Of a stretch of DNA of 64,000 nucleotides, positions 1 to 10,087 are shown piece by piece. The stretch's first letter is position 1. Each line of letters starts with the position of its first letter. Source of the stretch: Narthecium ossifragum (taxonomy: Eukaryota > Streptophyta > Magnoliopsida > Dioscoreales > Nartheciaceae); the NCBI GenBank assembly GCA_963920575.1, contig OY986966.1:4422130-4486129 (forward strand), written 5' to 3'. Position numbers and translations under genes: made by a program. The notes beneath the pieces were generated by a model. That model saw only the letters and a list, made by a program, of their open reading frames with translations, was not told where the DNA came from and did not search any database.

Positions 1-1957
1 TACAGGGGTCCCATAACCCCACCGCGTGTCCCTGAGGCCCACGATCATGGTCTTCCAGCCGGGCTGGTCACATGTCAGGTCACACTCAGTAGCAGGAAAC
101 GACACTGCTGACTCTCAACAGGACACTGAACACTGTTTGGTGGGAAAAGACACCACTGAGTAGATAACTCCTCTACTCAAGAGTTTTAAGAACACCGGAC
201 ACCGGCTACACCTCAGATCCGACTCGAGGCCGACACGACCTCTACAATCATCAAGCCACAAGTGCACCAGTCATCTAAGCCTATCATCGAATCGACTGGA
301 CACCACAATTCAAACCGGGTCCAAACCACCCAACCCCGGTCCTAGGGCTAAGTCCGAGCTTCCAGCCTCGGGACGGCGAACCAAAGATCACCCACGCCCT
401 AACCAATGCAACTAATGCACACAACAACAATGCATGCTATGACATACACAGATAAGAAGCAAAGTATGCAACAGTATGTCAAGCATCATAAAAGTCTACT
501 GGATCGCTGCAACGGTACCACCGACCGCTGCCAGCCGATCAGCAGCGGGTACCGGTATTACGACGGTACCACGACCGTCAACCGCGAACTCCTGCAACGG
601 GAAGCAATCCCGAAAACCACTGATGAATAGTAACAATATAATATTATATTCCAAAATATAATATTATAATCAAAAACACTCAAAGCCTCTACTTAGGGGC
701 TAATTGATCCCGTCGATCCGATGTCCAAACGATGTCGGATTCAAGATCCAACTTAACCACCAGTAGGTGTATATAGCATAATTAACATATCCAAAATTCA
801 TAATCATCCAACGGTTGGATTAACGGGAAAACGCTAATCAAAATCGTTAATCAAACTAACTTACCCATTAATTGCTGCAACGCAGCCCTCCATAAAAACA
901 TTCATAAGAAATCGTAGAAAAATCGAAAAATTTCGAAACAAGATGGAATGGAAAGCTAACGAATAGATCTACAACTCTTATGTTTATGAAAAGCCAAGAT
1001 CATGTACACGCCGGCCGAAAAACTCGCCGCAAGCCGGCTGTTCTTCAAGAACAGCAGAAAACCAGAAATCCGAGACTAATCATGCATAAAACCTACTCAA
1101 ATCTCAACTGAGTAACATGAAACTTAAATCAGTAATTCTAATAGGCATCAGGAATCCAACAAAGCAAGGATCAACAAGATCCAACGGCTAGATCTAGAGA
1201 AAACCCGAAATAAACATCAGTAGGTATAACCCTACCTAGCTGCGCTTTCCTCGGCTGATTCCCCGCGATTTGATCACCAACAAGCCTCCAAACTACTTCA
1301 GAGATCTTCCTCTCGTTGTCACGAATCCAACGAGCCTTAGAACGCCGGAAAAGATGGTCGGAGGAGGGAGAACGGAGGAGATGAAGTGGGCTGCCGGAAA
1401 CAGGGAAAGAAGCAGAGCTTCGGGAGAGAAAGAAGGAAGGAAGAAGAAAGGAGGAGAAGGAGGAAGAGGAGGGGAAGAAAAGGAGGGGAAAGCCGGGGGA
1501 AGGGGGAAAAAGTGAGGGAAGGGGAGGGAAAGTCCTCCCCCCTCTGACAGGGGAGAGCGACGGGCAGCGGTGGCCGTCCTCGCAAAGCAGAAAAGCCACC
1601 GACGCGATTCCGATCAGTCGCTCCAAGGAGCGATCGATCGCTCGCGCCCCGAGTTGATCCCAACGCCAAGTCGGATCGACTCGCTCACGAGTCCGACCGA
1701 TCGCTCCAAGGAGCGATCGATCGCTCAAAGGAGCGATCGATCGCTCAAGGGTCGTCAGCTGCCCCAAAGGCAAGCTTCCGCGCACCCGAGCTGGGATCTT
1801 CCGATCCTGGGTCCACCTAGCCATTCTAAACAAACACTAGCACAAACAAGGCCAGTGTGTGCACACGCGGGTGTGAAACAAACCAACAAGGCGCAATTTA
1901 CCAAATTGCCCTTGCGGTCTACAGCGAGCCACAGGGGTAGAGGGACAGGTCCTCACA
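1..1957 (-). repeat. Tekay/Del-like Ty3 LTR (left end outside window)
   Basis: Read on the minus strand, this segment opens at 1957 with TGTGAGGACCTG, the usual start of Tekay/Del-type chromovirus LTRs. The long AT-rich stretch at 600-1150 and the purine-rich stretch at 1340-1530 look like non-coding LTR sequence. I see no gag or pol. The open frames over 1171-1990 are low-complexity purine/pyrimidine artefacts. A cluster of GAGCGATCGATCGCTC palindromes lies at 1610-1750. The other end is not visible, so solo LTR versus element fragment cannot be decided. Confidence 0.5.
1610..1752. repeat. GATCGATC palindrome cluster (GCGATCGATCGC type)
   Basis: Within about 140 bp there are three near-identical GGAGCGATCGATCGCTC palindromes, plus related CGATCAGTCGCTCC and CCGATCGCTCC half-modules. 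It lies 200-350 bp inside the start of the minus-strand LTR. Confidence 0.8.
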
Positions 1958-1984
1958 GAATATGCCTGGAATATGCCAAACGTC

Positions 1985-2265
1985 GTTAAATAACCTTTTT
2001 GAAAAGACAATTATACCCATGGTTATGTTTCTCCTCTGGTTAAGTTAGATGTCAATCGGGATGGGCAATTAAGTAATTTTGCCCAACCATGGTTATGTTT
2101 CTACTCTGGTTAAATTAGATATATGTACAGACTTGGACGGAGGGGCATGGTTAACATTATCAGAATGTTTTCAGGGGTACATATGTAAAGGCAAAGATTG
2201 TAAGAGTACATTTGTAATTTAAGAAATTTTCAAGATCTCAAAAGTAAATAACCCTTTAATCAAAC
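1985..2265. mobile_element. MULE terminal remnant
   Basis: The segment 2170-2258 (GGGGTACATATGTAAA... to ...CTCAAAAGTAAATAACCC) closely matches the right terminal inverted repeat of the Pack-MULE at 17304-18557, so it belongs to the same Mutator-like family. Its inner side holds a diverged direct duplication of about 80 bp (CCATGGTTATGTTTCT repeated at about 2018 and 2087). No matching left terminus is visible, so it is probably a truncated copy. Confidence 0.5.
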
Positions 2266-2453
2266 GGTCCTCTCCATATCGCTTCCCATCTTATATGCGT
2301 GGATGTTAAACTCATTAAACAATCTTTGACCTTTGTGATGCCCGATGTATACTTGAAATCTAAACATAAACATATGCTCGGTTAAAAAACTAGCATATAT
2401 ATATAAGCCCAACACTCTTGGGCTACATACTATACACTAACAAAACTAACTTA

Positions 2454-2682
2454 GGGTATGTTTGGATACCATGGATCCGTGGGATCCGTGGTATCCACGG
2501 GACGGTATCCACGCCTGCGAATACCGTCCACGACGTCCGCTCGAATCTAGCGGATGCCGAAAATGGGATCTCCCATTTTCGGGGATCCGCGCGGAATCCA
2601 AACGGCGGGATCCCGCAAATGGGATCCGCGCGTCCAGCGGATTCCACGGATCCGCTGGGATCCCTGGGTGCCAAACGCACCC
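2454..2682. mobile_element. Tourist/Harbinger-type MITE, 229 bp
   Basis: The left end GGGTATGTTTGGATACC and the inverted right end GGGTGCGTTTGGCACCC form imperfect terminal inverted repeats. The element is flanked by TTA at 2451-2453 and TTA at 2683-2685, the 3-bp target duplication expected of PIF/Harbinger elements. The interior is rich in GGATCC motifs in both orientations (a strong foldback) and has no coding capacity. Confidence 0.8.
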
Positions 2683-2923
2683 TTAGAGAACCCGGGGATG
2701 AAACCCAGGCCCGTTTAGCAAGACAATCAGTTCTAGTATTATTGTCTGCTCTGCTATGATCCCATGATAACTTCATCAATCAAGTCATTTATACATTCAT
2801 AGTAAGTTTGTTGATCTTATTGTACTTCTTTTTATCAATCTTGAGTTGTTGGTCTTTGAAATGTAATTGATCAGAATGCAATGAGAATTCTTTCTTATAT
2901 ACTAGGACTTAATTATATCCTCA

Positions 2924-4136
2924 TGTTAGCCAATATAATGGCTAACCAATCAATGATTAACATGTCAGCATAATAAATATGACCGACAGACTTTCCAACC
3001 CAATTGGGCGATATCGCTCAAAGGTAAAATCATCGACCAAAGAGTGAAATCATCGATTAAGATCATCGCCCAAAAGAGAAAAATCATCAATCAAGAACGA
3101 TGATTGTTTTCACATAAAGAAGCCATCAGTCAAAGGCGATAATGATCTAACAACGATGATATTGCTATTTAAGAACGATGATCTTCCTTAAACAAGAAGG
3201 TTATCGGTCAAAAGCAACAACGAGTCATCAACCAAAACTTAGTTCGTTCAGAGACAGCAAGTTAATAACTTTGAACGATGAAAAGACAGAATAGGAAAAG
3301 ACAACAATCAAGAAGGACGACGTTACAATACACAAGCTCACCGACCCGACGCAACCGTCATCGACCAGAAGCTCATCGCCCAGACGCAACCGTCATCGGC
3401 CAGAGCAAAGAATACAGAAAACGAGGGAATATCAGAGAACATGGGACACGCGGCTCATCCAGAGTGAAAGATGGAAGACAACGGAGGACGTGCTGGATGA
3501 AGCAGTTAAACTGCTCTAGTATAAATATTCTTCTCTTTCACTGTGTAATCTCTCTCGCAAACCAAACACAGAGCCTGCGCGCCTGGATTTTCTTACTGTT
3601 CTTTAGGATGCTTTCTGTAAGTTAATTTCCTTAATTTAATGGCTTTGTTCCTTCATTTCTTAGTTAATCTTTTCTATTTAAAGTAGTTTAGATTACTGTC
3701 TTAGATGGCTAATCTAGGTTTTGATAGTTGTGTTTTCTTCCTCGTTTCTTAGATAGTTCTTTACTGTATTTCTTTAGATTAATTTAATATTAGAAGCTTT
3801 TATCTTCTAGGATTAGATTAAGTTAATCAATAGATTTAAATATGTTTTCTCTGGATTTAATAACTTAGGATGATCTTTAAGGTTTTCTTTAATTAATTTC
3901 ATAATATTAGATGACTTATGCTTTCATTAGGCTAATTTAGACTATTTTAAGTTAATCTAGATAATTAGTTTTTAATTAGATTATTAAATTAGGTCTAATC
4001 TAGATTTCCATTCAACTTGACACCTCTGTTCGTTTAGAAGGAGTAGAACTTAACTACAATCATCTGATACTTGAGTGTGGAGTAGATTTTGACTTTGACT
4101 ATTTGACCGGTCAATGGTTAGATTTCTATTCTAACA
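2924..4136 (+). mobile_element. copia-like solo LTR, 1213 bp
   Basis: The segment starts TGTTAG and ends CTAACA, the classic inverted ends of Ty1/copia LTRs. Flanking 5-mers are CCTCA (2919-2923) and CCTCC (4137-4141), a target duplication with one mismatch. The first 500 bp repeat the motif ATCATCG/CGATGAT many times. A TATA box follows at 3520 and then a T-rich U5-like stretch. There is no internal coding region, hence a solo LTR. The open frame at 3278-3625 lies inside it and is not a gene. Confidence 0.65.
3520..3527 (+). promoter_or_regulatory. TATA box of the copia-like LTR
   Basis: TATAAATA lies downstream of the repeated ATCATCG motifs and upstream of the CT-rich stretch expected at the R/U5 boundary. 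Confidence 0.5.
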
Positions 4137-4959
4137 CCTCCTAAGCTAGAATTATATGCTCAACGTACTATCCGGAAAAAAACGTTTTACTTTTGACAAC
4201 TAAGATACAATGACGTGGACTGCATGGCATATTGAAGACTAATTTAGTAATAAATGTAGGTATATCATACACGCACTATTGTAGCGTATCAAATAATTTA
4301 AAATGGTGTTTTTTTCTTTCTTAACTTAACTTACCTGTGATTACAAAGGTTTTTTCCCATATAAACAGCAATACTTGTTGGACGGTTTATGGCCTTCAAA
4401 ACTTCTATACCTGTAGAAATTTCCACAAACTCGTGTCTGAGAAGTTAGAAAATTTGTAGCATTTAACACTCTTCTCCCCAAAGTCATCATAGTAGGGACC
4501 ATGCTGCTTTGATTCTTCTGGTAGCGTCATCTCTCAAGTCTCCTGCAGCAGCTCAGGTCAATGTAATATATCAAGACGACTCTGCCATCTTATTCTTCTA
4601 CATATATATCCATAAATGTAATTAATAACCCATCTAGAAGCTGAGATTGTATACATAATACATGTAATTAAAGCACTACTTTCCAAACCTCTCACGACCA
4701 TGTATGCATAATGCATTCACCAAGTCCTATTTTAGAACTATAACCATTATATAAAAGCACCCAAAAACGACTCTTTCCAGCATATAGCTTCCATGCACGC
4801 ATAATACCTCCAATTACGTACCTGACAAAACATCCTCTGTAGCTAGAGATTATATATTATATGTATTACACCTAATGAGAGCACCACACTTCCTCTCATC
4901 ATCCATTGTACGCTAGCTCTTCTAGCTAGTCATCTAAATTAGTAGATCATCTCTTTTTC
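4137..4959 (+). promoter_or_regulatory. Upstream region of the calmodulin-like gene
   Basis: No coding sequence is seen here. A TATA box candidate, TATATAAAAG, is at 4748-4757, which would give a 5' leader of about 180 nt. A second AT run (TTATATATTATATG) near 4850 is an alternative. The last 60 bp before the start codon are CT-rich, as in plant leaders. Confidence 0.45.
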
Positions 4960-5400
4960 ATGGCTTCTTCTAAGCTCCAAGAATACGAAAGTATATTCCG
5001 TCGGTTCGACAAGGATAACGACGGCAAGATCTCCGCCGCCGAGCTGCAGCAACTCGTGAAGACGGTCGGCGAAGAGCTAACCTTGAAAGAAGCGGAGGCC
5101 GTGATCAAGGCATCGGACTCCGACGGCGACGGGCTACTGAGTTTGGAAGATTTTATTAAGTTGGTCGATGGGGGCGGCAAAGAAGAGGAGGAGGACAAGG
5201 ACACGGAGTTGAGAGAGGCCTTTAGGATGTATGAAATGGAAGGGGAGGGATGCATCACTGTGAAGAGCCTGAAGAGGATGCTCAGCCGGTTAGGCTCGTC
5301 GAGAGACACGGATGCGTGCACTGTCATGATAGGTTGCTTTGATCTTGACGGAGATGGAGTGATTAGCTTCGATGAGTTCAGAGCCATGATGCTATCATAA
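4960..5400 (+). CDS. Calmodulin-like EF-hand calcium sensor (CML)
   Basis: This intronless gene encodes 146 residues with two EF-hand pairs. Loop 1 (residues 17-28, DKDNDGKISAAE) is canonical. Loop 2 (53-64) begins DSDGDG but has Asp rather than Glu at position 12. Loop 3 (92-103, EMEGEGCITVKS) has Glu at position 1 and Ser at position 12, so it probably does not bind calcium. Loop 4 (128-139, DLDGDGVISFDE) is canonical. An acidic linker (about 74-83) joins the pairs. CML proteins relay cytosolic calcium signals by binding target peptides; no target can be inferred here. The length and lack of introns fit the CML25/30/31/38-like groups, but I cannot place it within the family. The start is the first ATG and leads directly into the first EF hand. 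An antisense open frame over the same region is a shadow. Confidence 0.92.
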   Translation: MASSKLQEYESIFRRFDKDNDGKISAAELQQLVKTVGEELTLKEAEAVIKASDSDGDGLLSLEDFIKLVDGGGKEEEEDKDTELREAFRMYEMEGEGCITVKSLKRMLSRLGSSRDTDACTVMIGCFDLDGDGVISFDEFRAMMLS

Positions 5401-5664
5401 TGATCTAAATTCCAGATGTTTGTGATTCCGGACAGTGTTTTGTACGAGTTGAATGAATCTATTAGTCCGGTTTGAAACCGGCATAAAAGTTTTTTCAGGA
5501 TAAGTAGTAATGATTACTCGGAATAAGAAAAAAGTAGAGAAGAGTAGTAGGTGGAATGTGTATAACTTTTATCCCGGGTTAACTATCCCCGTATCAAATG
5601 GGTTTTGTTACGGTTGCAGTTTCTCGTACGAAGGATTTGATTTTATAATAAAATTTTGTATATA
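5401..5664. other. 3' flank of the CML gene
   Basis: This is AT-rich downstream sequence without recognisable genes. The open frame at 5510-5704 has no recognisable protein character and runs into the palindromic element that follows. Confidence 0.4.
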
Positions 5665-5934
5665 TGGACACGTGGCATGTGCATTCCACAAATCGGTAGT
5701 CTAGTATCGATTTTATCATCTACTCCATCGGTAGTGATAACTAGATTAATGAATCGGTAGTGATATATTTCATCGATATCTCACTACCGATGAACTAGAT
5801 GAATAATTCAATTGGTAGTGAGCTACCGATTCATTGATCTAATCCATCGGTAGGCTACTGATGGACTAGAAGAGAGAATCGGTATCCCACTACCGATTCA
5901 TAGCACGTGCCACGTAGGCATGTACATAAATCAG
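5665..5934. mobile_element. Palindromic non-autonomous DNA element (copy A)
   Basis: The outer ends GGACACGTGGCATGTGC and (inverted) CATGCCTACGTGGCACGTGC are imperfect inverted repeats. The interior is a series of ATCGGTAGT / ACTACCGAT motifs in both orientations. A related copy lies at 27335-27690. Dense subterminal motifs of this kind are typical of CACTA-like non-autonomous elements, but I could not define CACTA ends or a target duplication. Confidence 0.5.
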
Positions 5935-6020
5935 CGCTCATGATTTTCTTATGGGTTGATTTCTGGAGTGAATTAAAAATAATGGAAGCAAATGTAATTC
6001 TCATCAATTCCAAACTTTTT

Positions 6021-6179
6021 GGATGCGTTTGGTATGGGGTTAGAAAAAATAGGGTTAAGAGGATAAGGTTAGATGGGGTTAAGAAAAAGTGGAGTCAAGG
6101 AATGAGGGAATGAGGGTAGATAAGAGGGATAAAGTGAGATTATCCCCCCCCCCAATCCATCCCTCAACCAAACGAGGGC
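6021..6179. mobile_element. Small Tourist-like MITE, 159 bp
   Basis: The left end GGATGCGTTTGGTATGGGG and the inverted right end GCCCTCGTTTGGTTGAGGG resemble the Tourist terminal pattern. The flanks are TTT at 6018-6020 and at 6180-6182. The low complexity of the flank makes the target duplication uncertain. Confidence 0.5.
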
Positions 6180-6406
6180 TTTGGGTAAAGCCGAGCAGAG
6201 AGAGGCCATGGCCGAAGTCTGACATACACCATAGTTATTTATAACTGCTTATTCTGCTCTCTCTCTTTTTCTCCCCCTTTTCTTTCTTTTATTGTGGAAC
6301 TATGATATTTTTGTCAAGCATATATGATCTGATGTCTCGTGGTTTCTGTTTAACAGATTGAGAAGGTAGTTTGAATTTATACTCTTGATAGATATTATCT
6401 CCCTTT

Positions 6407-9400
6407 TGGTGTCAGTAGAAGCCTAGAGCATTGCTTGGAGAGTCTCTATATGAAGGAAGGACGAGATGGATGGTCAGAGGAGGATGTCGCTCAACTTAAA
6501 GCTTTGGAATCCAATTGGGCCACGGTGATTGAAAAATAGGAGGTGATGGTGAATCAGAGATCAAGGGGTGAATGGGTCAAAGCCGGTGACCGCAATTCTA
6601 GTTTCTTTCACAAATCAATGAAGATGAAGGCGCATAGGTCCAGGGTTAATAGTCTTGTCCTTGAAGATGACAGAGTTGTTGAAGATGATGATGAGTTAGG
6701 TGCAGCCTTTGTCAATGCATTCTCGCAATTATGGTCTAGTGTGGGTTCCTCCTCATCAGTTCTTTCACTGCCGGAGCTCCCTATGGTTGATGATGAGATG
6801 CATCCTGGGCTGGTGGAGGAGGTGTCTGCCAGGGAGGTGAAGGAGATTGTCTTCAAGATGGGGAAGGGAAGATGCCCCGGTCCGGATGGAATTCCTGTGG
6901 AATTCTTCATTGCGCATTGGGATATTGTGGGCAAGGATTTTGTTGGGCTCATTCAAGGCTTCTTCAGAACTGATCGCCTTTCCTCTAACTGGAATGAAAA
7001 TCTTATTTCTTTCGTTCCTAAATGCAAGCACCCTATGAGAGTTTAAGAGTTCAGGCCTATTAGTCTGTGCAACGTAGGCTACAAGGTGATTACCTCCATT
7101 ATTGCTCAGAGGATGAAGCCGGTGTTGGATGGGATTATTGGAATGGAGCAGTCAACCTTCGTGTCGGGCCGTTCGATTCATGACAATATTGATGCGGCGC
7201 TTGAAGTAGCACACTCGGTTCGAATGGCCCCCAAGTCGAAGAGTCTGATGATGATCAAGGTAGACCTTGAATCAGCTTATGACCGAGTGGACTGGGACTT
7301 CTTGGAGAGGGTTTTACAGGCTATGAACTTTCCTGACCTGTGGTCCAGATAGGCTATGGCTTGTGTTCGAGACCCCTGTTTTTCCTTTATCGTCAACGGG
7401 TGGCTCTATGGCAGAGTGCGGTCGACCTGTGGCTTGAGGCAAGGTGACCCCCTCTCACCTTACCTTTTTTTGGTGGTCCAGGAGGTTTTATCCAGGATTC
7501 TTAAGGACCCTCGTTCGGGGTTGATTGGGCTCCAGTTCAAGGATTTATGTTTCACTCTATCGCACCTCTTATTTGCGGACGATTGCCTTTTCGTCACACG
7601 TGCTACGTGCCTTGAGGCAAGGAAACTGAAGCAGAAACTATTGTTCTTCAAGGCACTCTCTGGACTTGAGATGAACCCAGCTAAATCCAGAATCATTTTT
7701 TCCAAGGTGGTGGATGATGACAGGGTGTTGGCCATTAGACGGATTCTGGGTGTTCGCGAGGTTACAACATGGAATTATCTTGGTGTTCCCTTGGCTGTGA
7801 AGAAGCTGAGTGCAGTGGATTTTGCACCTCTCGTGGAGAAAGTTGCCAATAAAGTTTTCTCTTGGCAAGGAAAGAAACTGGCAGAGGCAGGTCGGGTCAC
7901 TTTACTGCGCTCAGTCCTGCAAGGGATCCCTGCGTATGTAATGATGACGACACACATCCCAGCGGCTGTGATCTCTAAACTTGAACGGATATTCCATGAC
8001 TTCTTGTGGCAGGGCAAGAGTTCCGGGGTATTTAGGATTGCTTGGAGGAAAGTGTGTACACCAAAGGAATATGGAGGGCTTGACATTAGAGATCTAGATG
8101 TTTGGCAGAGGGCACTCAAAATGAAGAGGATGGCATCTTTCTCGGAGTAGGAATCATCGATATGGAAGAAGCTTGCAAGAGCTAAGTATGCTTGGCGGGA
8201 GATCTTACCATCTGCCAGGGATGCAAGGAAGGGCTCTGTTCATTGGCGTAGGTTATGTGAAGCTTCAGAAGGATTGCGGCAGGGCTTCATCTGTGTTCCT
8301 AGCAGGAGGAGTAAGCTTAGTGTTCTCAAAGATAATTGGGTCCTGGGAGACCCGTTGCAGAGGAGGCCGACCGTGTTTGCTGTAGACATGGGTATAGAGA
8401 GCATGGTCCTGGGTGACTTGATGGTAGATGGACAGCGGGATGTGGACAAGGTGAAAGACTTCTTCCACCCCTCACTAGCTTTGGAGATCATGGCTGTCAA
8501 ACTTCGGCCAGTGGACATGCAAGATGATGTCAAATGGGCCTTGGGCGGCTCCAGCAACATCTCGACATCGTCGGCCTATTTTTTAGCACTTCATTGTAGG
8601 AGAGGGGAGTCCTTGCTGGTGGAGAACTGGAACTGGAGCAGTCTTTGGTGCTTGCCGGTTGGGCCGAGAGTTAGGCATTTTGCTTGGAAGATGATGCACG
8701 GCCGGTTGCCAGTGAGGGAGGTCCTTTGGAACTACTGCAAATATGTTGATAGAGAGTGTCCCCGGTGTCTTTCTGCGTCGGAATCCATTGAACATGCTAT
8801 GTTTGGCTGCTATAAGGTGCGTGAATTCTTTCTCCTCCTTCTTGCTCAGTCTTGGCCAGCGGCTGCAAATTGGGGTTGCTTGGAGGACTTGATGGTGGAT
8901 CTGCTGGCTTCGGGCTCTCAGCGGCATGTTAAGAGAGTTAAGGCTTTGATAGGCTATGGATTGTGGGTTATTTGGAAAGACAGGAACCAGTTGGTTTTCA
9001 ATGGAAAAGGAGAGATGGAGAGTACTTTGGCCAGGAAGGCCTTGCGGATGGCGGAAGAGCATCTTCGTTCCTCCGGGGTATCGATCCGGAGGTTCGCATA
9101 TGTGAAGATTTGGTGGTCCAAGCTGATGCGTCGGTGGATAGAAAATCCAAGAGGGCGGCGGTGGGTGCTGCTGGAGTCTCTGATGATGGTAATGTACGGT
9201 GGGCCAGAGGGGAGCCAATTCCAATGGTAGACTCGGTTTTAGAAGCTGAATTGTATGCTGTTTGGCAGGCGATCAAGTGGGCTCTTGAGATTGGCGAGAG
9301 GAGAATAGTGGTGGAGTCAGACTCTAAATTTGTCGTGGATGTTCTCAAGGGCTATCGACCTTGGCCAATGAATGTTGAGGGGGTTGTTAGGAGAATTTGG

Positions 9401-9610
9401 GTGGCAGCGTTGAGTTTAGAATCTATCTTTTTTTTATTCATCCCCCGCACTGGAAATTTGATTGCGGATGGGATTGCTAGATATTGAAGAGTTGGTCTGT
9501 CCTGTTTTGTTTGGAATCCTGGGGATGGTGTGTGGCCATATGTAGGATTGCCGTAGGTTATTGTATCCTTGTTTCCAAGCCTTTTAGGCACATCTAATAA
9601 TAATAATAAA
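6407..9610 (+). mobile_element. 5'-truncated L1-type LINE with 15-bp target duplication
   Basis: ATATTATCTCCCTTT occurs at 6392-6406 and exactly again at 9611-9625, bracketing the element. The 3' end carries a (TAA)n tail (about 9594-9610), typical of plant L1 elements. The 5' end starts just before the reverse transcriptase region, so the gag-like ORF and the endonuclease are missing: an ordinary 5' truncation during target-primed reverse transcription. The boundaries are seen directly and the mechanism is established for LINEs. Confidence 0.93.
6408..9487 (+). pseudogene. LINE ORF2 remnant: reverse transcriptase, zf-RVT, RNase H
   Basis: One reading frame runs from about 6408 to 9100 with in-frame stops at 6537, 7044, 7350 and 8148. 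A frameshift between about 9020 and 9230 then moves into the RNase H frame, which ends at 9487. Motifs in order are: PGPDGIPVEFF (about 6873); DLESAYDRVDWDFLERV (about 7264); LRQGDPLSPYLF (about 7434); the catalytic FADD box (about 7572); a CPRC zinc-knuckle type zf-RVT region (8620-8870); and an RNase H domain with DAS, EAELYAVWQAI and ESDSKFVVDVL (9130-9487). A C-terminal RNase H is known from a subset of plant L1 elements. The element cannot be active. Confidence 0.92.
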
Positions 9611-9625
9611 ATATTATCTCCCTTT

Positions 9626-10087
9626 AAATCTTGTTGTACTTCGTAATCACGACGAGCCCACCAAGTTGACGGCTCGGTCCATACTTGGATAAGGCTTTTT
9701 CTTGTTGTACTTCGTAATCACAAATTTAGACTTAACTTTTTTTTGAAGGTTATAATTGATAACATAATTTAATAACTACAAAGCCTTTAGCCTTTTCTTT
9801 CTTTTCTTTTGTCCGATTACATTGCGACTGAAAGCTACCAACCTCCCTTAGCTTGTCTGATATGACAGCTTGAGTGTCTTGTAAATAACCTGGGTTTGAA
9901 GGTTGGTACCCTCTCTTACCTCCAGCCCGTACTCTCCCCGCTGCCGTGCTTAACTATTAAAAAATAAAATAAAATAAATACATTGTGACTGAAAGCTCTA
10001 AGCCTTTTCAAGTATGTTTAATCTTGCATCCAATGGATTTTTGCTGTTTAAACTCTCTGTATTCTGAAAGAAGTTTTTGCTGTACAG
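9626..10087. other. Spacer between the LINE and the potassium transporter
   Basis: This contains a short direct repeat, CTTGTTGTACTTCGTAATCAC, at about 9628 and 9700. It is otherwise AT-rich, with no gene seen. The 3' untranslated region of the minus-strand transporter should lie in its right part. Confidence 0.4.

Noticed and set aside
1171..1989. Coding frames of 220 and 139 codons
   Set aside because: They lie inside an LTR in purine/pyrimidine-rich and GATCGATC repeat sequence, with no recognisable protein.
3278..3625. Arg-rich 115-codon protein
   Set aside because: It is inside the copia-like LTR, spanning the repeated ATCATCG motifs and the TATA box.
8583..9224. 213-codon minus-strand frame
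   Set aside because: It is antisense to the LINE reverse transcriptase/zinc-knuckle region, a shadow frame.
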